DNA of 64,000 bases from assembly GCA_965279475.1 (NCBI GenBank), contig CBDIIA010000002.1:992001-1056000 (forward strand). The letters run 5' to 3'. Made by a program: the position numbers and the translations under genes. Shown one piece after another: positions 53,540-63,035 of the stretch (position 1 is the stretch's first letter; the number at the start of each line of letters is the position of its first letter). Source of the DNA: Pseudorhodoferax sp965279475. GTDB taxonomy: Bacteria > Pseudomonadota > Gammaproteobacteria > Burkholderiales > Burkholderiaceae_C. The notes beneath the pieces are model-generated. The model was not told where the DNA came from. It worked only from the letters and a program-made list of their open reading frames with translations, and did no database searches.

Positions 53540-54010
53540 ATGGGCCTCCTCGATTCCGTCCTCGGCAGCGTCTTGAACAATGCCAATTCCCCGTCGTCCG
53601 CACATGCCTCCGGTGGAGGGCTGGCCGACATCGTCGCGACGCTCGCCAACAACCCGCAGATGCTGCAGGTTCTGATGGGTCTTCTCGGCAACGACGGGGC
53701 GCATGGCGGCCTCGGCGGGCTGGTCGCCAAGTTCCAGCAGGCCGGGCTGGGCGACGTCATCGGCTCATGGATCGGCACGGGGCAGAACCACGCCGTGTCC
53801 GGTGACCAGCTGACGCAGGCGCTCGGGCACGACACCTTGTCCGACCTGGGCGCGCGCCTGGGCCTGGACTCCTCGGCCATGGCCGGCCAGCTGTCGCAGA
53901 TCCTGCCGGGCCTGGTCGACCAGCTGACACCGCAGGGCCAGGTGCCCGCGGCCGGGGCCGATGGCAAGGACCTGTTCGGCATGCTCGGCGGCTTCAGCCA
54001 ACCCCGCTGA
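53540..54010 (+). CDS. YidB/DUF937-family protein
   Basis: 156 residues. The N-terminus MGLLDSVLGSVL and the later QLTQALGHDTLSDLGARLGL and LPGLVDQLTPQG are the DUF937 (YidB) pattern. A Gly-rich middle (GNDGAHGGLGGLVAK) links the halves. It has no signal peptide. Function unsettled. The ATG at 53540 is preferred over an upstream in-frame ATG at 53513. Confidence 0.88.
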   Translation: MGLLDSVLGSVLNNANSPSSAHASGGGLADIVATLANNPQMLQVLMGLLGNDGAHGGLGGLVAKFQQAGLGDVIGSWIGTGQNHAVSGDQLTQALGHDTLSDLGARLGLDSSAMAGQLSQILPGLVDQLTPQGQVPAAGADGKDLFGMLGGFSQPR

Positions 54011-54170
54011 CCGGGGCGCGGGCTCGGGGCCCGCTTGGTCGTGGTGCGACCAAGTATTTGATGCAAATAGCTACAAATACAAACCACTGGATGGGTATGC
54101 TCGGCGTGCCGGCCGACCCCGCTGGCACGGCTGACGTGGCCGACCCCCTCCAGCAAAGGAAACCCCCGCC

Positions 54171-54746
54171 ATGGGCACCACCCGACTCGAAGCCTTCAGC
54201 GACGGCGTGATCGCGATCATCGTCACCATCATGGTGCTGGAGCTGAAGATCCCGCACAGCGTCACCGCCGAAGCGCTGGCGCACCTGCTGCCCACCGCAC
54301 TCAGTTACGTGCTGAGTTTCTTCCTCGTGGCGATCATGTGGGTCAACCACCACCACGTCGTGCACTCGCTGAAGCACGTGAACGGCCGCGTGTTGTGGCG
54401 CAACATCCACCTGTTGTTCTGGATGTCGCTGATCCCGTTCTCGACCGGCCTGATCGGTGAAGGCCACAAGGAGGCCCTGGCGGCCTGCATTTATGGGCTG
54501 AACCTGACCGCCTGCTCGTTGGCGTTCTCGTTGCTCACCGCTGCGGCCGCCGGGCAGCAGCCGCAGAACGACACGCAGCGTGCACACGATGCGGCGCGGC
54601 GCCGCCGCGAGGCGATGACCGCCGTGCTGTATGGCGCAGGCGCCGCGCTGGCCTTCGTGTCGGTGGCGCTGGCCTACGCCATCTACGTGCTGCTGCCGCT
54701 GATGTACTTCCTGCCCGAACGCCAGCTGGCAACCACCAGCCATTGA
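54171..54746 (+). CDS. TMEM175-type (DUF1211) membrane channel protein
   Basis: 191 residues with about six hydrophobic segments. The first helix carries RLEAFSDGVIAIIVTIMVLE, the FSD motif that marks the TMEM175 family of potassium-permeable channels. Bacterial members have one such repeat and assemble as tetramers. Start ATG 54171. It is convergent with the hydrolase gene, 12 bases apart, without visible terminator. The 160 bp upstream (54011-54170) hold no gene I can support. Confidence 0.9.
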   Translation: MGTTRLEAFSDGVIAIIVTIMVLELKIPHSVTAEALAHLLPTALSYVLSFFLVAIMWVNHHHVVHSLKHVNGRVLWRNIHLLFWMSLIPFSTGLIGEGHKEALAACIYGLNLTACSLAFSLLTAAAAGQQPQNDTQRAHDAARRRREAMTAVLYGAGAALAFVSVALAYAIYVLLPLMYFLPERQLATTSH

Positions 54747-54758
54747 TCGTTCCAACGC

Positions 54759-55610
54759 TCAACGGCGCGGAAACCGCAACTCCAGCCAGTGCGCCAGCGC
54801 GGCGTACACCGGCTCGGCATCGAGTTCGTGGAAGATCTCGTGGTACAGGTCATCGAAACAGCGCGCGCCGACCAGGCCCGCCGGCGCAGCGGCGGCGAAT
54901 GCTCGGCTGCCGCCGGGATCCACCAGCAGATCGCGGCCGGCGTACAGCAGCAGCGTGGGCAGGGTCCAGTGCCGCGCGCAGGCCAGCACCGCCGGCCCGG
55001 CCTCGACGATGAACCGGGCCAGGCGCACGCTGATGCGGTCGTGGCAGAGGCGGTCCTGCCGGTAGGCCTGCACCACGTCGCTGTCGTGCGACAACGCATC
55101 GGGGTCGAGTCCGTTGCCCGTGCGCAGGTTGGGCGCCAGCCGCACCAGCAAGGCCAGCAGCGAGCGTTTCCAGGCGCTCAAGCCGGCATCGAGCGCCGGT
55201 GAGCTGAGCACCAACGCATCGGCGACGCCCGGCTTCAGCGACACCAGGCGCGCCGCCACCAGGCCGCCCATGCTGTGGCCGAGCAGGATCAGCGGCGTGC
55301 CGCGCTGCATGCGGCTACGGGTGGATTCGAGCACGTCGGCCAGATCGTCGAGCAGGCGAGTGTCCCAGTTCAGCGCGCCGCGCGGGCCGGCCGATTCGCC
55401 GTGGCCGTACTGGTCGTAGCCGCGCACCGCAAAACCCCAGTCGTTGAGGCGTCTGGCCAGCGGCTCGTGGCGCGCAGCGTGTTCGCCGAGCCCGTGGACG
55501 ATGACAACCACGCCGCGCAAGGCCGTGCCGTCGTCCAGCGGCCAGTCCTGCACGGCGAGGTTTTCACCATCGCCGGCGGTGAAGGTCGCCAGGGTCGATT
55601 CGGCGGACAC
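54759..55610 (-). CDS. Alpha/beta hydrolase (monoacylglycerol lipase-like)
   Basis: 283 residues. Nucleophile elbow GHSMGG (Ser near 113), Asp in GRDLLVDPGG and His in YHEIFHE form the triad. The oxyanion segment VHGLGEHAARHEPLA is typical of the monoacylglycerol lipase/lysophospholipase group. The start is GTG at 55610. It shares its direction with the downstream-strand dipeptidase, but the two are 36 bp apart and need not be linked in function. Confidence 0.88.
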   Translation of the reverse strand: MSAESTLATFTAGDGENLAVQDWPLDDGTALRGVVVIVHGLGEHAARHEPLARRLNDWGFAVRGYDQYGHGESAGPRGALNWDTRLLDDLADVLESTRSRMQRGTPLILLGHSMGGLVAARLVSLKPGVADALVLSSPALDAGLSAWKRSLLALLVRLAPNLRTGNGLDPDALSHDSDVVQAYRQDRLCHDRISVRLARFIVEAGPAVLACARHWTLPTLLLYAGRDLLVDPGGSRAFAAAAPAGLVGARCFDDLYHEIFHELDAEPVYAALAHWLELRFPRR

Positions 55611-55646
55611 GCCGTGACCGTCGCGGGGGCGGCGTGGCAGCCGCGC

Positions 55647-57125
55647 TCAGGCGGCCGCGGGCGCCGTGGGGAAGCTGGCGATCACCTGGGCCACGGCCGC
55701 CGTCAGCTTCTTGGCGTACGGCACGTGCAGGAACTCGTTGGGGCCGTGCGCATTGCTGCGCGGGCCCAGCACGCCGCAGACCATCATCTGCGCGGACGGG
55801 AACCCCTTGGACAGCATGCTCATCAGCGGGATCGTGCCGCCTTGTCCGATGTAGCCGCAAGGCGCGCCGAACTGCGCCTGCGATGCCTGGTCGAGCGCGC
55901 GTTCGAACCACGGCACCGTGGCCGGCGCGTTCCAGCCGGTCGCGCCGCCTTCGGAATGGAAGGTCACACGGGCCTGGTAGGGTGCGTTGTCCTCCAGCAG
56001 GCGCTTCAGTTCCTGCACGGCCTGTGGCGCGTCGACCAGCGGGGGCAGGCGCAGCGACAGCTTGAACGCGGTGTAGGGCCGCAGCACGTTGCCGGCGTTC
56101 TTCATCTCCGGGAACCCATCGGCACCGGTGACGCTCAGCGTCGGCGTCCAGGTGCGGTTCAGCAGGGCCTGCACCGGGTCGGTCGTGGTGGGCAGGGCGA
56201 AGGTGGTGGAACCATCGCAGTCGTAGTGCGCCCACGGAAAACGCTTGTAGATCTCGTCACCGAGGATGGCCGCCGTGGCCTTGGCCTGCACCAGCCGGTC
56301 GGCCGGCACCTCGCAGTGGAAGCTGGCCGGCAGCAAGCGGCCGGTGGCGCTGTCTTCCAGGCGGTCGAGCACCTGGCGCATGATGCGGAAACTCGATGGC
56401 ACCAGGCCGCTGGCGTCGCCCGAGTGCACGCCTTCGGTCAGGATCTCGACCTTCAGGATGCCGCTGGCCATGCCGCGCAGGCTGCTGGTCATCCACAGCT
56501 GTTCGTAGTTGCCGGCGCCGGAGTCCAGGCAGACGACCAGGGCGACCTCGCCCAGGCGCGGGCGCAAGGCGTCGACATACGGCAGCAGGTCGTACGAGCC
56601 GCTTTCCTCGCAGGTCTCGATCAGGCCCACGATGCGCGGGTGCGGCAGCTTCTGTGCCTTCAGGGCCTGCACCGCGGCGATGCTGGCGTAGACCGCATAA
56701 CCGTCGTCCGCGCCACCGCGGCCGTACAGCTTGCCGTCTTCGTACTTCGGTGTCCACGGGCCCAGATCGTTGCGCCAGCCGGTGAACTCGGGCTGCTTGT
56801 CCAGATGCCCGTACATCAGCACGGTCTGCGTGTTCGACGTCTGTGACGCCGGCACTTCGAAGAACAGCACCGGCGTGCGGCCGGCGATGCGCACGATCTC
56901 GAGCTTCAGGCCTTCGACCTTCTGGGCCTCGACCCAGGCCGCGGCATTGCGCAGCACCGTCTCGAGGTAGCCATGGGCCGCCCATTCCTTGTCGAACGAC
57001 GGCGACTTGGCCGGGATGGCGATGTAGTCGGTCAGCTGGCGGACGATGTCGTCGTCCCAGCTGCGGTCGACATGAAGGCGGGCTGCCGCGGCATCCAGCA
57101 CGGAAGGGGGTACACGAGCATTCAT
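55647..57125 (-). CDS. M20-family metallopeptidase (dipeptidase, carnosinase-like)
   Basis: 492 residues. The two-zinc ligands are visible: His in YGHLDKQP, bridging Asp in GRGGADD, the catalytic Glu pair in CEESGS, Asp in LDSGAG and His in NAHGPNE. A dimerisation lid is inserted in the middle. It should cleave dipeptides or N-acyl amino acids. The ATG at 57125 follows GAGGAG. No signal peptide, so it is cytoplasmic. Confidence 0.92.
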   Translation of the reverse strand: MNARVPPSVLDAAAARLHVDRSWDDDIVRQLTDYIAIPAKSPSFDKEWAAHGYLETVLRNAAAWVEAQKVEGLKLEIVRIAGRTPVLFFEVPASQTSNTQTVLMYGHLDKQPEFTGWRNDLGPWTPKYEDGKLYGRGGADDGYAVYASIAAVQALKAQKLPHPRIVGLIETCEESGSYDLLPYVDALRPRLGEVALVVCLDSGAGNYEQLWMTSSLRGMASGILKVEILTEGVHSGDASGLVPSSFRIMRQVLDRLEDSATGRLLPASFHCEVPADRLVQAKATAAILGDEIYKRFPWAHYDCDGSTTFALPTTTDPVQALLNRTWTPTLSVTGADGFPEMKNAGNVLRPYTAFKLSLRLPPLVDAPQAVQELKRLLEDNAPYQARVTFHSEGGATGWNAPATVPWFERALDQASQAQFGAPCGYIGQGGTIPLMSMLSKGFPSAQMMVCGVLGPRSNAHGPNEFLHVPYAKKLTAAVAQVIASFPTAPAAA

Positions 57126-57206
57126 CGGGGGCTCCTCGAACAGCGGAAACAGAAGGCCAGCTGCCATTATCACGACACGCCAAAGACCCCTGCGGCGCCG
57201 TCGTGC

Positions 57207-58019
57207 CTACAGACGGTAGGCGGTGCGCGCCGTGCGTTCGAACACTGCTTGCCGCGCGTGCGCCGGCACCAGCGCCACGGCGGCGGCGTGCCAGCGGGCG
57301 TAGTCGCCGGCAAGTTCCAGCACCGGCCAGTCGCTGCTCCACAGCGTGCGATCGGGCCCGAAACAGTCGAGGATCCAGCGCGCATGGCGTGCCAGCGTGT
57401 CGGGCGCGGCACCGGGTCCGGCCTCGTTCCACAGCCCCGACAGCTTGCAGAAAGCGGTGGTGTGCAGGGCCAGCCGTTGCAGCCCCTCGGCCCAGTCCCG
57501 CCACTGCCCCTGCGCGATGTCGGGTTTGGCGCCGTGGTCGATCACGATGCGCAGGCCGGGGTAGCGCTGCGCCAGCACCGCGATGCGCGGCAGGTGCACG
57601 GGCTTCACCAGCGCGTCGAAGCAGAGCTGGCTTGCCACCATCTGGCGCAGCGCGGCATCGAGCGCCGGCTGCAGGATCCAGTCGGGATCGGCGATGTCCT
57701 GCAGCATCGGCCGCAGGCCCTTGAGCTTGGGCTGGCGCGCCAGCGTGGCGATGCGTTGCGGCGCATCGGCCGCCAGCAGGTCGACCCAGCCGACCACGCC
57801 CAGCACGTCGCCGGCACGCGCGGCCTGGTCAAGCAAGAACACGGTCTCGGCCTCGGTCGGCGCTGCCTGCACGACGATGCCGGCACGCACGCCGCATGGC
57901 CGGCTGACCGCGCGCCAATCGTCCAGACCCACGTCGCGGTAGATCGGCGCCAGCGCAGGCGTCAGCCAGCCGTAGTCGGCGCGGGCCAGCTGCCAGATGT
58001 GGAAATGCGCATCGATCAT
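57207..58019 (-). CDS. Amidohydrolase-2 family protein (fuconolactonase-like)
   Basis: 270 residues. The N-terminal IDAHFHIW (metal His pair), DHGAKPD in the middle and WSSDWPV near the C-terminus are the amidohydrolase-2 signature found in sugar-lactone hydrolases such as L-fuconolactonase and in pyrone-dicarboxylate lactonase. It is divergent from the GntR-DapA-sugar importer unit (123-bp gap), which supports hydrolysis of a sugar-acid lactone; the substrate is inferred. Confidence 0.87.
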   Translation of the reverse strand: MIDAHFHIWQLARADYGWLTPALAPIYRDVGLDDWRAVSRPCGVRAGIVVQAAPTEAETVFLLDQAARAGDVLGVVGWVDLLAADAPQRIATLARQPKLKGLRPMLQDIADPDWILQPALDAALRQMVASQLCFDALVKPVHLPRIAVLAQRYPGLRIVIDHGAKPDIAQGQWRDWAEGLQRLALHTTAFCKLSGLWNEAGPGAAPDTLARHARWILDCFGPDRTLWSSDWPVLELAGDYARWHAAAVALVPAHARQAVFERTARTAYRL

Positions 58020-58142
58020 CGAACGGTCACCGTGCCTGTCATGCCCGCCATCCTAGGGCAGGGGATGCCGTTCACCGGCGCAGCCGGACCCCGCAACAAC
58101 CCTGATAGACAGCATTGACCGCCCACTGATACGCTGACTGAC
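58020..58142. promoter_or_regulatory. Divergent promoter region amidohydrolase/GntR
   Basis: 123 bp between divergent genes. The sequence just upstream of the GntR start includes TGATACGCTGACTGACATGTCA, in which TGACATGTCA is a 10-bp perfect palindrome (58139-58148) covering the GntR ATG itself, a possible autoregulatory operator. Confidence 0.45.
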
Positions 58143-58994
58143 ATGTCAGCTCCGCAGACCTCCGCCCGACGCCGCACCGCCGTGCCGGGCGTGGCCGGTC
58201 GCGCTGCCGACCGCGTTGCCGATCGCGTTGCCGATCGTGCAGCCGGCACCGTGCCCGCTGCGGCGCCGGCCACCAGCCAGCGCGCCCGCGCGTACCAGGG
58301 CTTCACGCAGCAGATCCTGACCGGGCGTATCCGCCCCGGCCAGTTCGTCTCGCAGCGCGAACTGATGACGCTGCTCGACATGCCGCTCGGCGCCGTGCGC
58401 GAGATGATCCCCCGGCTCGAGGCCGGCGGCCTGGTCAAGACCGTTCCCCAGCGTGGCCTGCAGATCGCGCATGTCGACCTGAAGCTGATCCGCAACGCCT
58501 TCCAGCTGCGCGCGATGGTCGAGCGCGAAGCCGTGCAGCATTTCGCCGCCAGCGTGGGCGCGGCCGAACTCGACGCCATCGAGGCGAGCCACCGCGACAT
58601 CCTGCAGCGTGCCAGCGCGGCGCGGCCCGATGCGGCGCTGCTCGACGACGCGCAGGCGGTCGACTGGGGCCTGCACGACCGCATGGTCGATGCGATGGGC
58701 AACGAGATCCTCTCCGAGATCTACCGCGTCAACAGCCTGCGCGTGCGCCTGATCAAGCTCGAGCAGAGTGTCATCACGCCGGCGCGGCTGATCCCGGCGA
58801 TGGAGGAACACCTGCGTTTCATCGCCGCGCTGCAGCGGCGTGACGCGGGCCAGGCGATGCAGCTGCTCGACGCCCACATGGACAGTGCCCGCAGCCGCGT
58901 GCTGAACGCACCGCAAGACGCCGCCGCGCCCGAGCCCGCCGCGTCGGCCCGCGTGACGCCACCACCGCATTCAACCAAGAGGAGACACCGGTGA
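58143..58994 (+). CDS. GntR-family (FadR/VanR-type) transcriptional regulator
   Basis: 283 residues. About 45 low-complexity residues precede the winged helix (REYMTLL-type region: SQRELMTLLDMPLGAVREMI near 76-95) and an all-helical FCD effector domain (IRNAFQLRAMVEREAVQHF onward). The N-terminal tail includes a 12-bp DNA repeat encoding ADRV three times. It overlaps the next gene (GTGA), an arrangement that supports local control of the sugar operon. The C-terminal 30 residues are Ala/Pro-rich. Confidence 0.9.
   Translation: MSAPQTSARRRTAVPGVAGRAADRVADRVADRAAGTVPAAAPATSQRARAYQGFTQQILTGRIRPGQFVSQRELMTLLDMPLGAVREMIPRLEAGGLVKTVPQRGLQIAHVDLKLIRNAFQLRAMVEREAVQHFAASVGAAELDAIEASHRDILQRASAARPDAALLDDAQAVDWGLHDRMVDAMGNEILSEIYRVNSLRVRLIKLEQSVITPARLIPAMEEHLRFIAALQRRDAGQAMQLLDAHMDSARSRVLNAPQDAAAPEPAASARVTPPPHSTKRRHR
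58206..58241 (+). repeat. Short tandem repeat, 12-bp unit, three copies
   Basis: GCCGAYCGCGTT repeated three times (the last copy degenerate) inside the GntR gene, encoding ADRV-ADRV-ADRA. In-frame slippage would change the length of the regulator's disordered tail without breaking the frame. Confidence 0.75.
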
Positions 58995-59905
58995 CCCATC
59001 CCATCGAAGGCCTTTGGCCTGCCGTTGCCACGCCGTTCGACGCGCAGGGCGGCGTCGACACCCCACGCGCCCTGGCCCAGGTGCGCCGCATGCTGGCGGC
59101 CGGCAGCGACGGCGTGACCCTGTTTGGCACCACCGGCGAGGGCCCGGCGCTGACGGTCGGCGAACGCAAGGCCATGCTCGAGGCCACGCTGGCCGATGGC
59201 GTGCGGCCCGACCAGGTGATCGTCTGCACCACGGCCTGTGCGCTGGGCGATGCGGTCGAGCTCGGCCGCCATGCCATCGCGCGCGGCTGCGTGCGCCAGC
59301 TCTTCATGCCATCCTTCTATTTCAACCAGCCGCGCGATGCCGGTGTGGTGGCCTCGGTGGACCAGGTGGTCCGCGGCATCGGCAGCGACAGTCTCATGCT
59401 GCTGCTCTACCAGTTCCCGTCGCTCAGCAACGTCGCGTTCACACACGACGCGATCTCGACGCTGGCCGCGCGCCATCCCGGCGTCGTGGTCGGCGTGAAG
59501 GACAGCACCGGCGACCGGCCGCATTCCCTGGCCCTGGCCAAGGCGTTTCCGTCGCTGTCCATCCTGGTCGGCGCCGAACTCGACGTGGCCCCGGTGATGC
59601 TTGCCGGCGGTGCCGGATCGGTCAACGGGCTGGCCAACCTGGCGCCACGCCTGATGCGCCGCGTGATCGACGCGCCCGGCGAGGTCTCGGCCGACGACCA
59701 GCGCCTGATGGAAGGCCTGCTTCGGCTGCTGAGCATCAAACCCAACATGCCCTTCGTCAGCGCCTACAAGACGGCGCTGGCCGAGCAGACCGGCGACGAC
59801 GGCTGGCTGCACGTGCGCGCGCCCCTCAGCCCTCTGGATAACACCGAGGCGCAGGCGGTACGCGAGGCGTATCGTGCGCTCGGCCAACGCTTCGAGACGC
59901 TCTGA
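58991..59905 (+). CDS. DapA-family lyase (dihydrodipicolinate synthase/N-acetylneuraminate lyase superfamily)
   Basis: 304 residues. The TIM barrel shows GTTGEGPALTVGER (motif GTTGE near 47-51) and the Schiff-base Lys in VVGVKDSTGD (about 168). The usual Tyr of the YxNxP motif is present only in the modified form YQFPS, so pyruvate handling may differ. With a sugar importer and lactonase-like neighbour, a 2-keto-3-deoxy-sugar-acid aldolase or dehydratase is more likely than lysine biosynthesis. GTG start with GAGGAG. Confidence 0.9.
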   Translation: MTHPIEGLWPAVATPFDAQGGVDTPRALAQVRRMLAAGSDGVTLFGTTGEGPALTVGERKAMLEATLADGVRPDQVIVCTTACALGDAVELGRHAIARGCVRQLFMPSFYFNQPRDAGVVASVDQVVRGIGSDSLMLLLYQFPSLSNVAFTHDAISTLAARHPGVVVGVKDSTGDRPHSLALAKAFPSLSILVGAELDVAPVMLAGGAGSVNGLANLAPRLMRRVIDAPGEVSADDQRLMEGLLRLLSIKPNMPFVSAYKTALAEQTGDDGWLHVRAPLSPLDNTEAQAVREAYRALGQRFETL

Positions 59906-59936
59906 AGCCGCACGCCATCACACCGAGGAGACATCC

Positions 59937-61253
59937 ATGCACCCATCCATCAAACGCCGCGACATCCTGCAGGCCGCTGCCGGCGCCACCGCGCTGAGCG
60001 CCGTTCCGGGCGCCTTTGCCCAGCCCGCCTTCGACTGGAAGCGCTACAGCGGCCAGAGCATCGAGGTCCATCTGATCAAGAGCCCGCGCGGCGAGCTGCT
60101 GCAGAAGCACCAGAAGGAGTTCGAGGACCTGACCGGCATCAAGGTCGGCGCCGAGCAGATCCCCGAGCAGCAGTCGCGGCAGAAGTCGGTGATCGAGTTC
60201 AACTCGGGCAAGACCAGCTTCGACGTGATCCACCTCAGCTACCACGTGCAGAAGCGCCAGTTCGCCAAGGGCAAGTGGATGGAAGACCTGCGCCCGATGT
60301 TCGCCAACGCCGTGCCAGCCGACTTCGACCAGAAGGACTATTCGGCCGGCGGCATGTTCTACGCGACGCAGGCCGATGGCCGTATCGACAGCCTGCCGCT
60401 GAACCTTGACCCCTGGGTGCTGTACTGGAACAAGGAACTGTTCGCCGCCAAGGGCGTGGCCTATCCCAAGACCTATGCCGAGATTCTCGAGGCCGCGAAG
60501 AAGCTGCACGACCCGGCCAACGGCGTGGCCGGCTTCGTCGGCCGCGGCCTGAAGAACGCCAACGTGCCGCTGTGGACCGGCTTCTTCCTCGGCTGGGGCG
60601 GCCAGTTCTTCGACGCGGCGGGCAAGCTCGCGACCGAGACACCCGAGGCCGTCGCTTCGGCCACGCTGTACCGCGACCTGCTGAAGACCACCGGCCCGGC
60701 CGGCATCGCCGGCTACAACTGGAACGAATCGCAGAGCCTGTTCCTGCAGGGCAAGGCCGCGATGTGGATCGACGGCTCGGGTTTCGCGCCACCGCTGGAA
60801 GACCCAACCAAGTCGAAGATCGTCGGCAAGGTCGGCTACGGCGTGATGCCGGCCGGCCCCAAGACGCAGGTGTCGGCCACCTTCGGCGATGGCATCGGCG
60901 TGTCTTCGTACTCCACGAAGAAGGGCCCAGCCTTCTACTACATCATGTGGGCCACCAACAAGCAGATGCAGGCGCGCATGCTGGCCACCGGCTCGGGCGC
61001 GCCGGTGCGGCTGTCGGCCTACTCGGACAAGGAGGCGCTGGCCAACCTCAAGGTGCCGGCTGAGTGGCTGACCGCGGTGGCCGGGTCCTTGCGCATCGCG
61101 CGGCCGGGCTTGCCCATCATCGAGCCGGTGACCGAGTTCCGCGATGTGTTCGGCATCGCGCTGAACAACATGCTGACCGGCGGCGATGTGGCGGCCGAGC
61201 TGAAGAAGGCCACGGCCGAATTCGCCCCGGTGCTCGCCAAGTCTGAAACCTGA
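59937..61253 (+). CDS. Sugar-type ABC transporter binding protein with Tat signal
   Basis: 438 residues of the family 1 extracellular solute-binding class. The N-terminus KRRDILQAAAGATALS is a twin-arginine signal with cleavage near GAFAQ, which is unusual for a sugar-binding protein. LPLNLDPWVLYWNKELF and GKAAMWIDGSG are family landmarks. It captures an oligosaccharide, sugar acid or polyol for the permeases downstream. The ATG follows GAGGAG, 31 bases after the lyase stop. Confidence 0.9.
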   Translation: MHPSIKRRDILQAAAGATALSAVPGAFAQPAFDWKRYSGQSIEVHLIKSPRGELLQKHQKEFEDLTGIKVGAEQIPEQQSRQKSVIEFNSGKTSFDVIHLSYHVQKRQFAKGKWMEDLRPMFANAVPADFDQKDYSAGGMFYATQADGRIDSLPLNLDPWVLYWNKELFAAKGVAYPKTYAEILEAAKKLHDPANGVAGFVGRGLKNANVPLWTGFFLGWGGQFFDAAGKLATETPEAVASATLYRDLLKTTGPAGIAGYNWNESQSLFLQGKAAMWIDGSGFAPPLEDPTKSKIVGKVGYGVMPAGPKTQVSATFGDGIGVSSYSTKKGPAFYYIMWATNKQMQARMLATGSGAPVRLSAYSDKEALANLKVPAEWLTAVAGSLRIARPGLPIIEPVTEFRDVFGIALNNMLTGGDVAAELKKATAEFAPVLAKSET

Positions 61254-61266
61254 GGCCGAGAACTCC

Positions 61267-62130
61267 TTGCGCCGCGTCTCTCCGTTCCTCTGGTTCATTC
61301 TTCCCGCGGTGCTGGTGATCGTTGCGGTCATCGTGTTCCCGTGGATGTTCACGTTGTGGATGAGCCTGTTCGACTGGAAGATCGGTTCCAAGGCCAAGTT
61401 CGCAGGCTTTGACAACTACATCGAGCTGGCGACCAACACGCGCTTTCTGGTGTCGATCCTGCACACGCTGGTGTTCACCGCGCTGGCGGTGGTCGGCCCG
61501 CTGGTGCTGGGCACCTTCGCGGCGCTGGTGTTCCACCAGAAGTTCGCCTGGCGCGGCTTCTGGCGCGGCGTATTCGTGCTGCCGATGATGGCCACGCCGG
61601 TCGCCATCGCGCTGGTGTGGGTGATGATGTTCCACCCGCAGCAGGGCGTGCTGAACTACCTGCTGTCGCTGGTCGGCATCCCGCCCAGCGAATGGGTCTA
61701 TTCGCCACGCCTGGCCATCCCGTGCCTGGTGCTGGTCGACATCTGGCAGTGGACGCCGCTGGTGATGCTGATCGTGCTGGGCGGCCTGGCCTCGCTGCCG
61801 GCCGATCCGTTCGAGGCCGCCTACATGGAGGGCGCGTCGCGCTGGCAGACCTTTCGCCACGTGACCCTGCCGCTGCTGATGCCGTTCATCCTGGTGGCGG
61901 CCGTCGTGCGGCTGATCGATGCGCTGAAGACCTTCGACACGATCTACGTGATCACGCAGGGCGGGCCCGGCACGTCGTCGGAGACCATCAACCTCTACCT
62001 CTACCTGCAGGCGTTCTCGTTCTACCAGATCGGCAAGGCATCGTCGGTGGTGGTGGTGTTCTTCGTGCTCGTGGTGGCCCTGAGCATGCTGCTGTTCTGG
62101 CTGCGCGAGCGCTCCAAATACTATGAATAA
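61267..62130 (+). CDS. Sugar ABC transporter permease (MalF/UgpA-like)
   Basis: 287 residues, six membrane segments, EAA loop EAAYMEGASRWQTFRHVTLP. The frame opens with TTG at 61267, 13 bases after the binding-protein stop; no in-frame ATG exists before TM1. Overlaps the next permease by 8 bases. Confidence 0.9.
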   Translation: MRRVSPFLWFILPAVLVIVAVIVFPWMFTLWMSLFDWKIGSKAKFAGFDNYIELATNTRFLVSILHTLVFTALAVVGPLVLGTFAALVFHQKFAWRGFWRGVFVLPMMATPVAIALVWVMMFHPQQGVLNYLLSLVGIPPSEWVYSPRLAIPCLVLVDIWQWTPLVMLIVLGGLASLPADPFEAAYMEGASRWQTFRHVTLPLLMPFILVAAVVRLIDALKTFDTIYVITQGGPGTSSETINLYLYLQAFSFYQIGKASSVVVVFFVLVVALSMLLFWLRERSKYYE

Positions 62131-62941
62131 GCTGCTCGACCGCGTGGTGCTGGCGGTCTGCGTCTTCCTGCTGGTCTCGCCCGCCATCGGCTTCTTCCTG
62201 TGGATGCTGTCGCTGGCCTTCAAGAACGATGTCGACAACCTGGCCTACCCGCCGGTGTTCGTGCCCAGCCCGCCGACGCTGGCCAACTTCCGCAAGGTGT
62301 TCGACAGCGGGCCGTTCTTTCTCTATTTATGGAACAGCATCGTCGTGTCCGGTCTTGCCACGCTGATCGCGCTGGCTATCGGTGTGCCGGCCGGCTACGG
62401 CATCGCCCGCCTGAAGGCGCGCAAGCTGCTGATGACGATCCTGATCGCGCGCATGACGCCGGCCATCAGCTTCCTGATTCCGCTGTTCACGTTGTTCCAG
62501 GCGCTCGGGCTCACCGGCACGCTGGCGCCGGTGGTCATCACGCACCTGGTGATCACGGTGCCGATCATGGTCTACATCGTCGCGGGCTACTTCGAAACGC
62601 TGCCGCACGAACTGGAAGAGGCGGCGGTGGTCGACGGCTGTTCGCCCTGGCAGCGCTTTCGCCACATCGCGCTGCCGCTGGCCCGGCCCGGCATCACCGT
62701 GGCGGCGATCCTGGCCTTCATCTTCTCGTGGAACAACTTCATCTTCGGCGCGGTGCTGGCGGGCCGCGAGACACGCACGCTGCCGGTCGCGGTCTACAAC
62801 GTGCTGACCTTCGAGCAGATCGCCTGGGGGCCGTTGGCGGCGGCGGCATTGCTGGTCACGTTGCCGGTATTGGTGCTGACGCTCCTCATCCAGAAAGAAA
62901 TCGTCGGCGGCCTGACCGCCGGCGGCGTCAAAGGTGGCTGA
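62123..62941 (+). CDS. Sugar ABC transporter permease (MalG/UgpE-like)
   Basis: 272 residues with six membrane segments and EAA loop EAAVVDGCSPWQRFRHIALP. Pairs with the preceding permease. Start ATG 62123 lies inside the end of the MalF-like gene. Confidence 0.92.
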   Translation: MNKLLDRVVLAVCVFLLVSPAIGFFLWMLSLAFKNDVDNLAYPPVFVPSPPTLANFRKVFDSGPFFLYLWNSIVVSGLATLIALAIGVPAGYGIARLKARKLLMTILIARMTPAISFLIPLFTLFQALGLTGTLAPVVITHLVITVPIMVYIVAGYFETLPHELEEAAVVDGCSPWQRFRHIALPLARPGITVAAILAFIFSWNNFIFGAVLAGRETRTLPVAVYNVLTFEQIAWGPLAAAALLVTLPVLVLTLLIQKEIVGGLTAGGVKGG

Positions 62942-62960
62942 GATGAAACCACCCCGTTTG

Positions 62961-63035
62961 CATGGCGCACTGCGTGTCGCCATTCCATCCCCCTCAAGGG
63001 GCGCCGCCAGCGGCCGGGCGAAGCCCGTTCCGCGG
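62961..63035 (-). repeat. Intergenic repeat family B, copy 2
   Basis: 75 bp between the permease and ATPase genes. On the minus strand it begins CCGCGGAACGGGC and continues with GCCGCTGGCGGC, GCCCCTTGAGGGG and GGCGACACGCAGTGCG. The same blocks in the same order occur at 34295-34380. It interrupts an otherwise coupled importer operon and overlaps a 47-codon frame that I do not regard as a gene. Confidence 0.7.
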
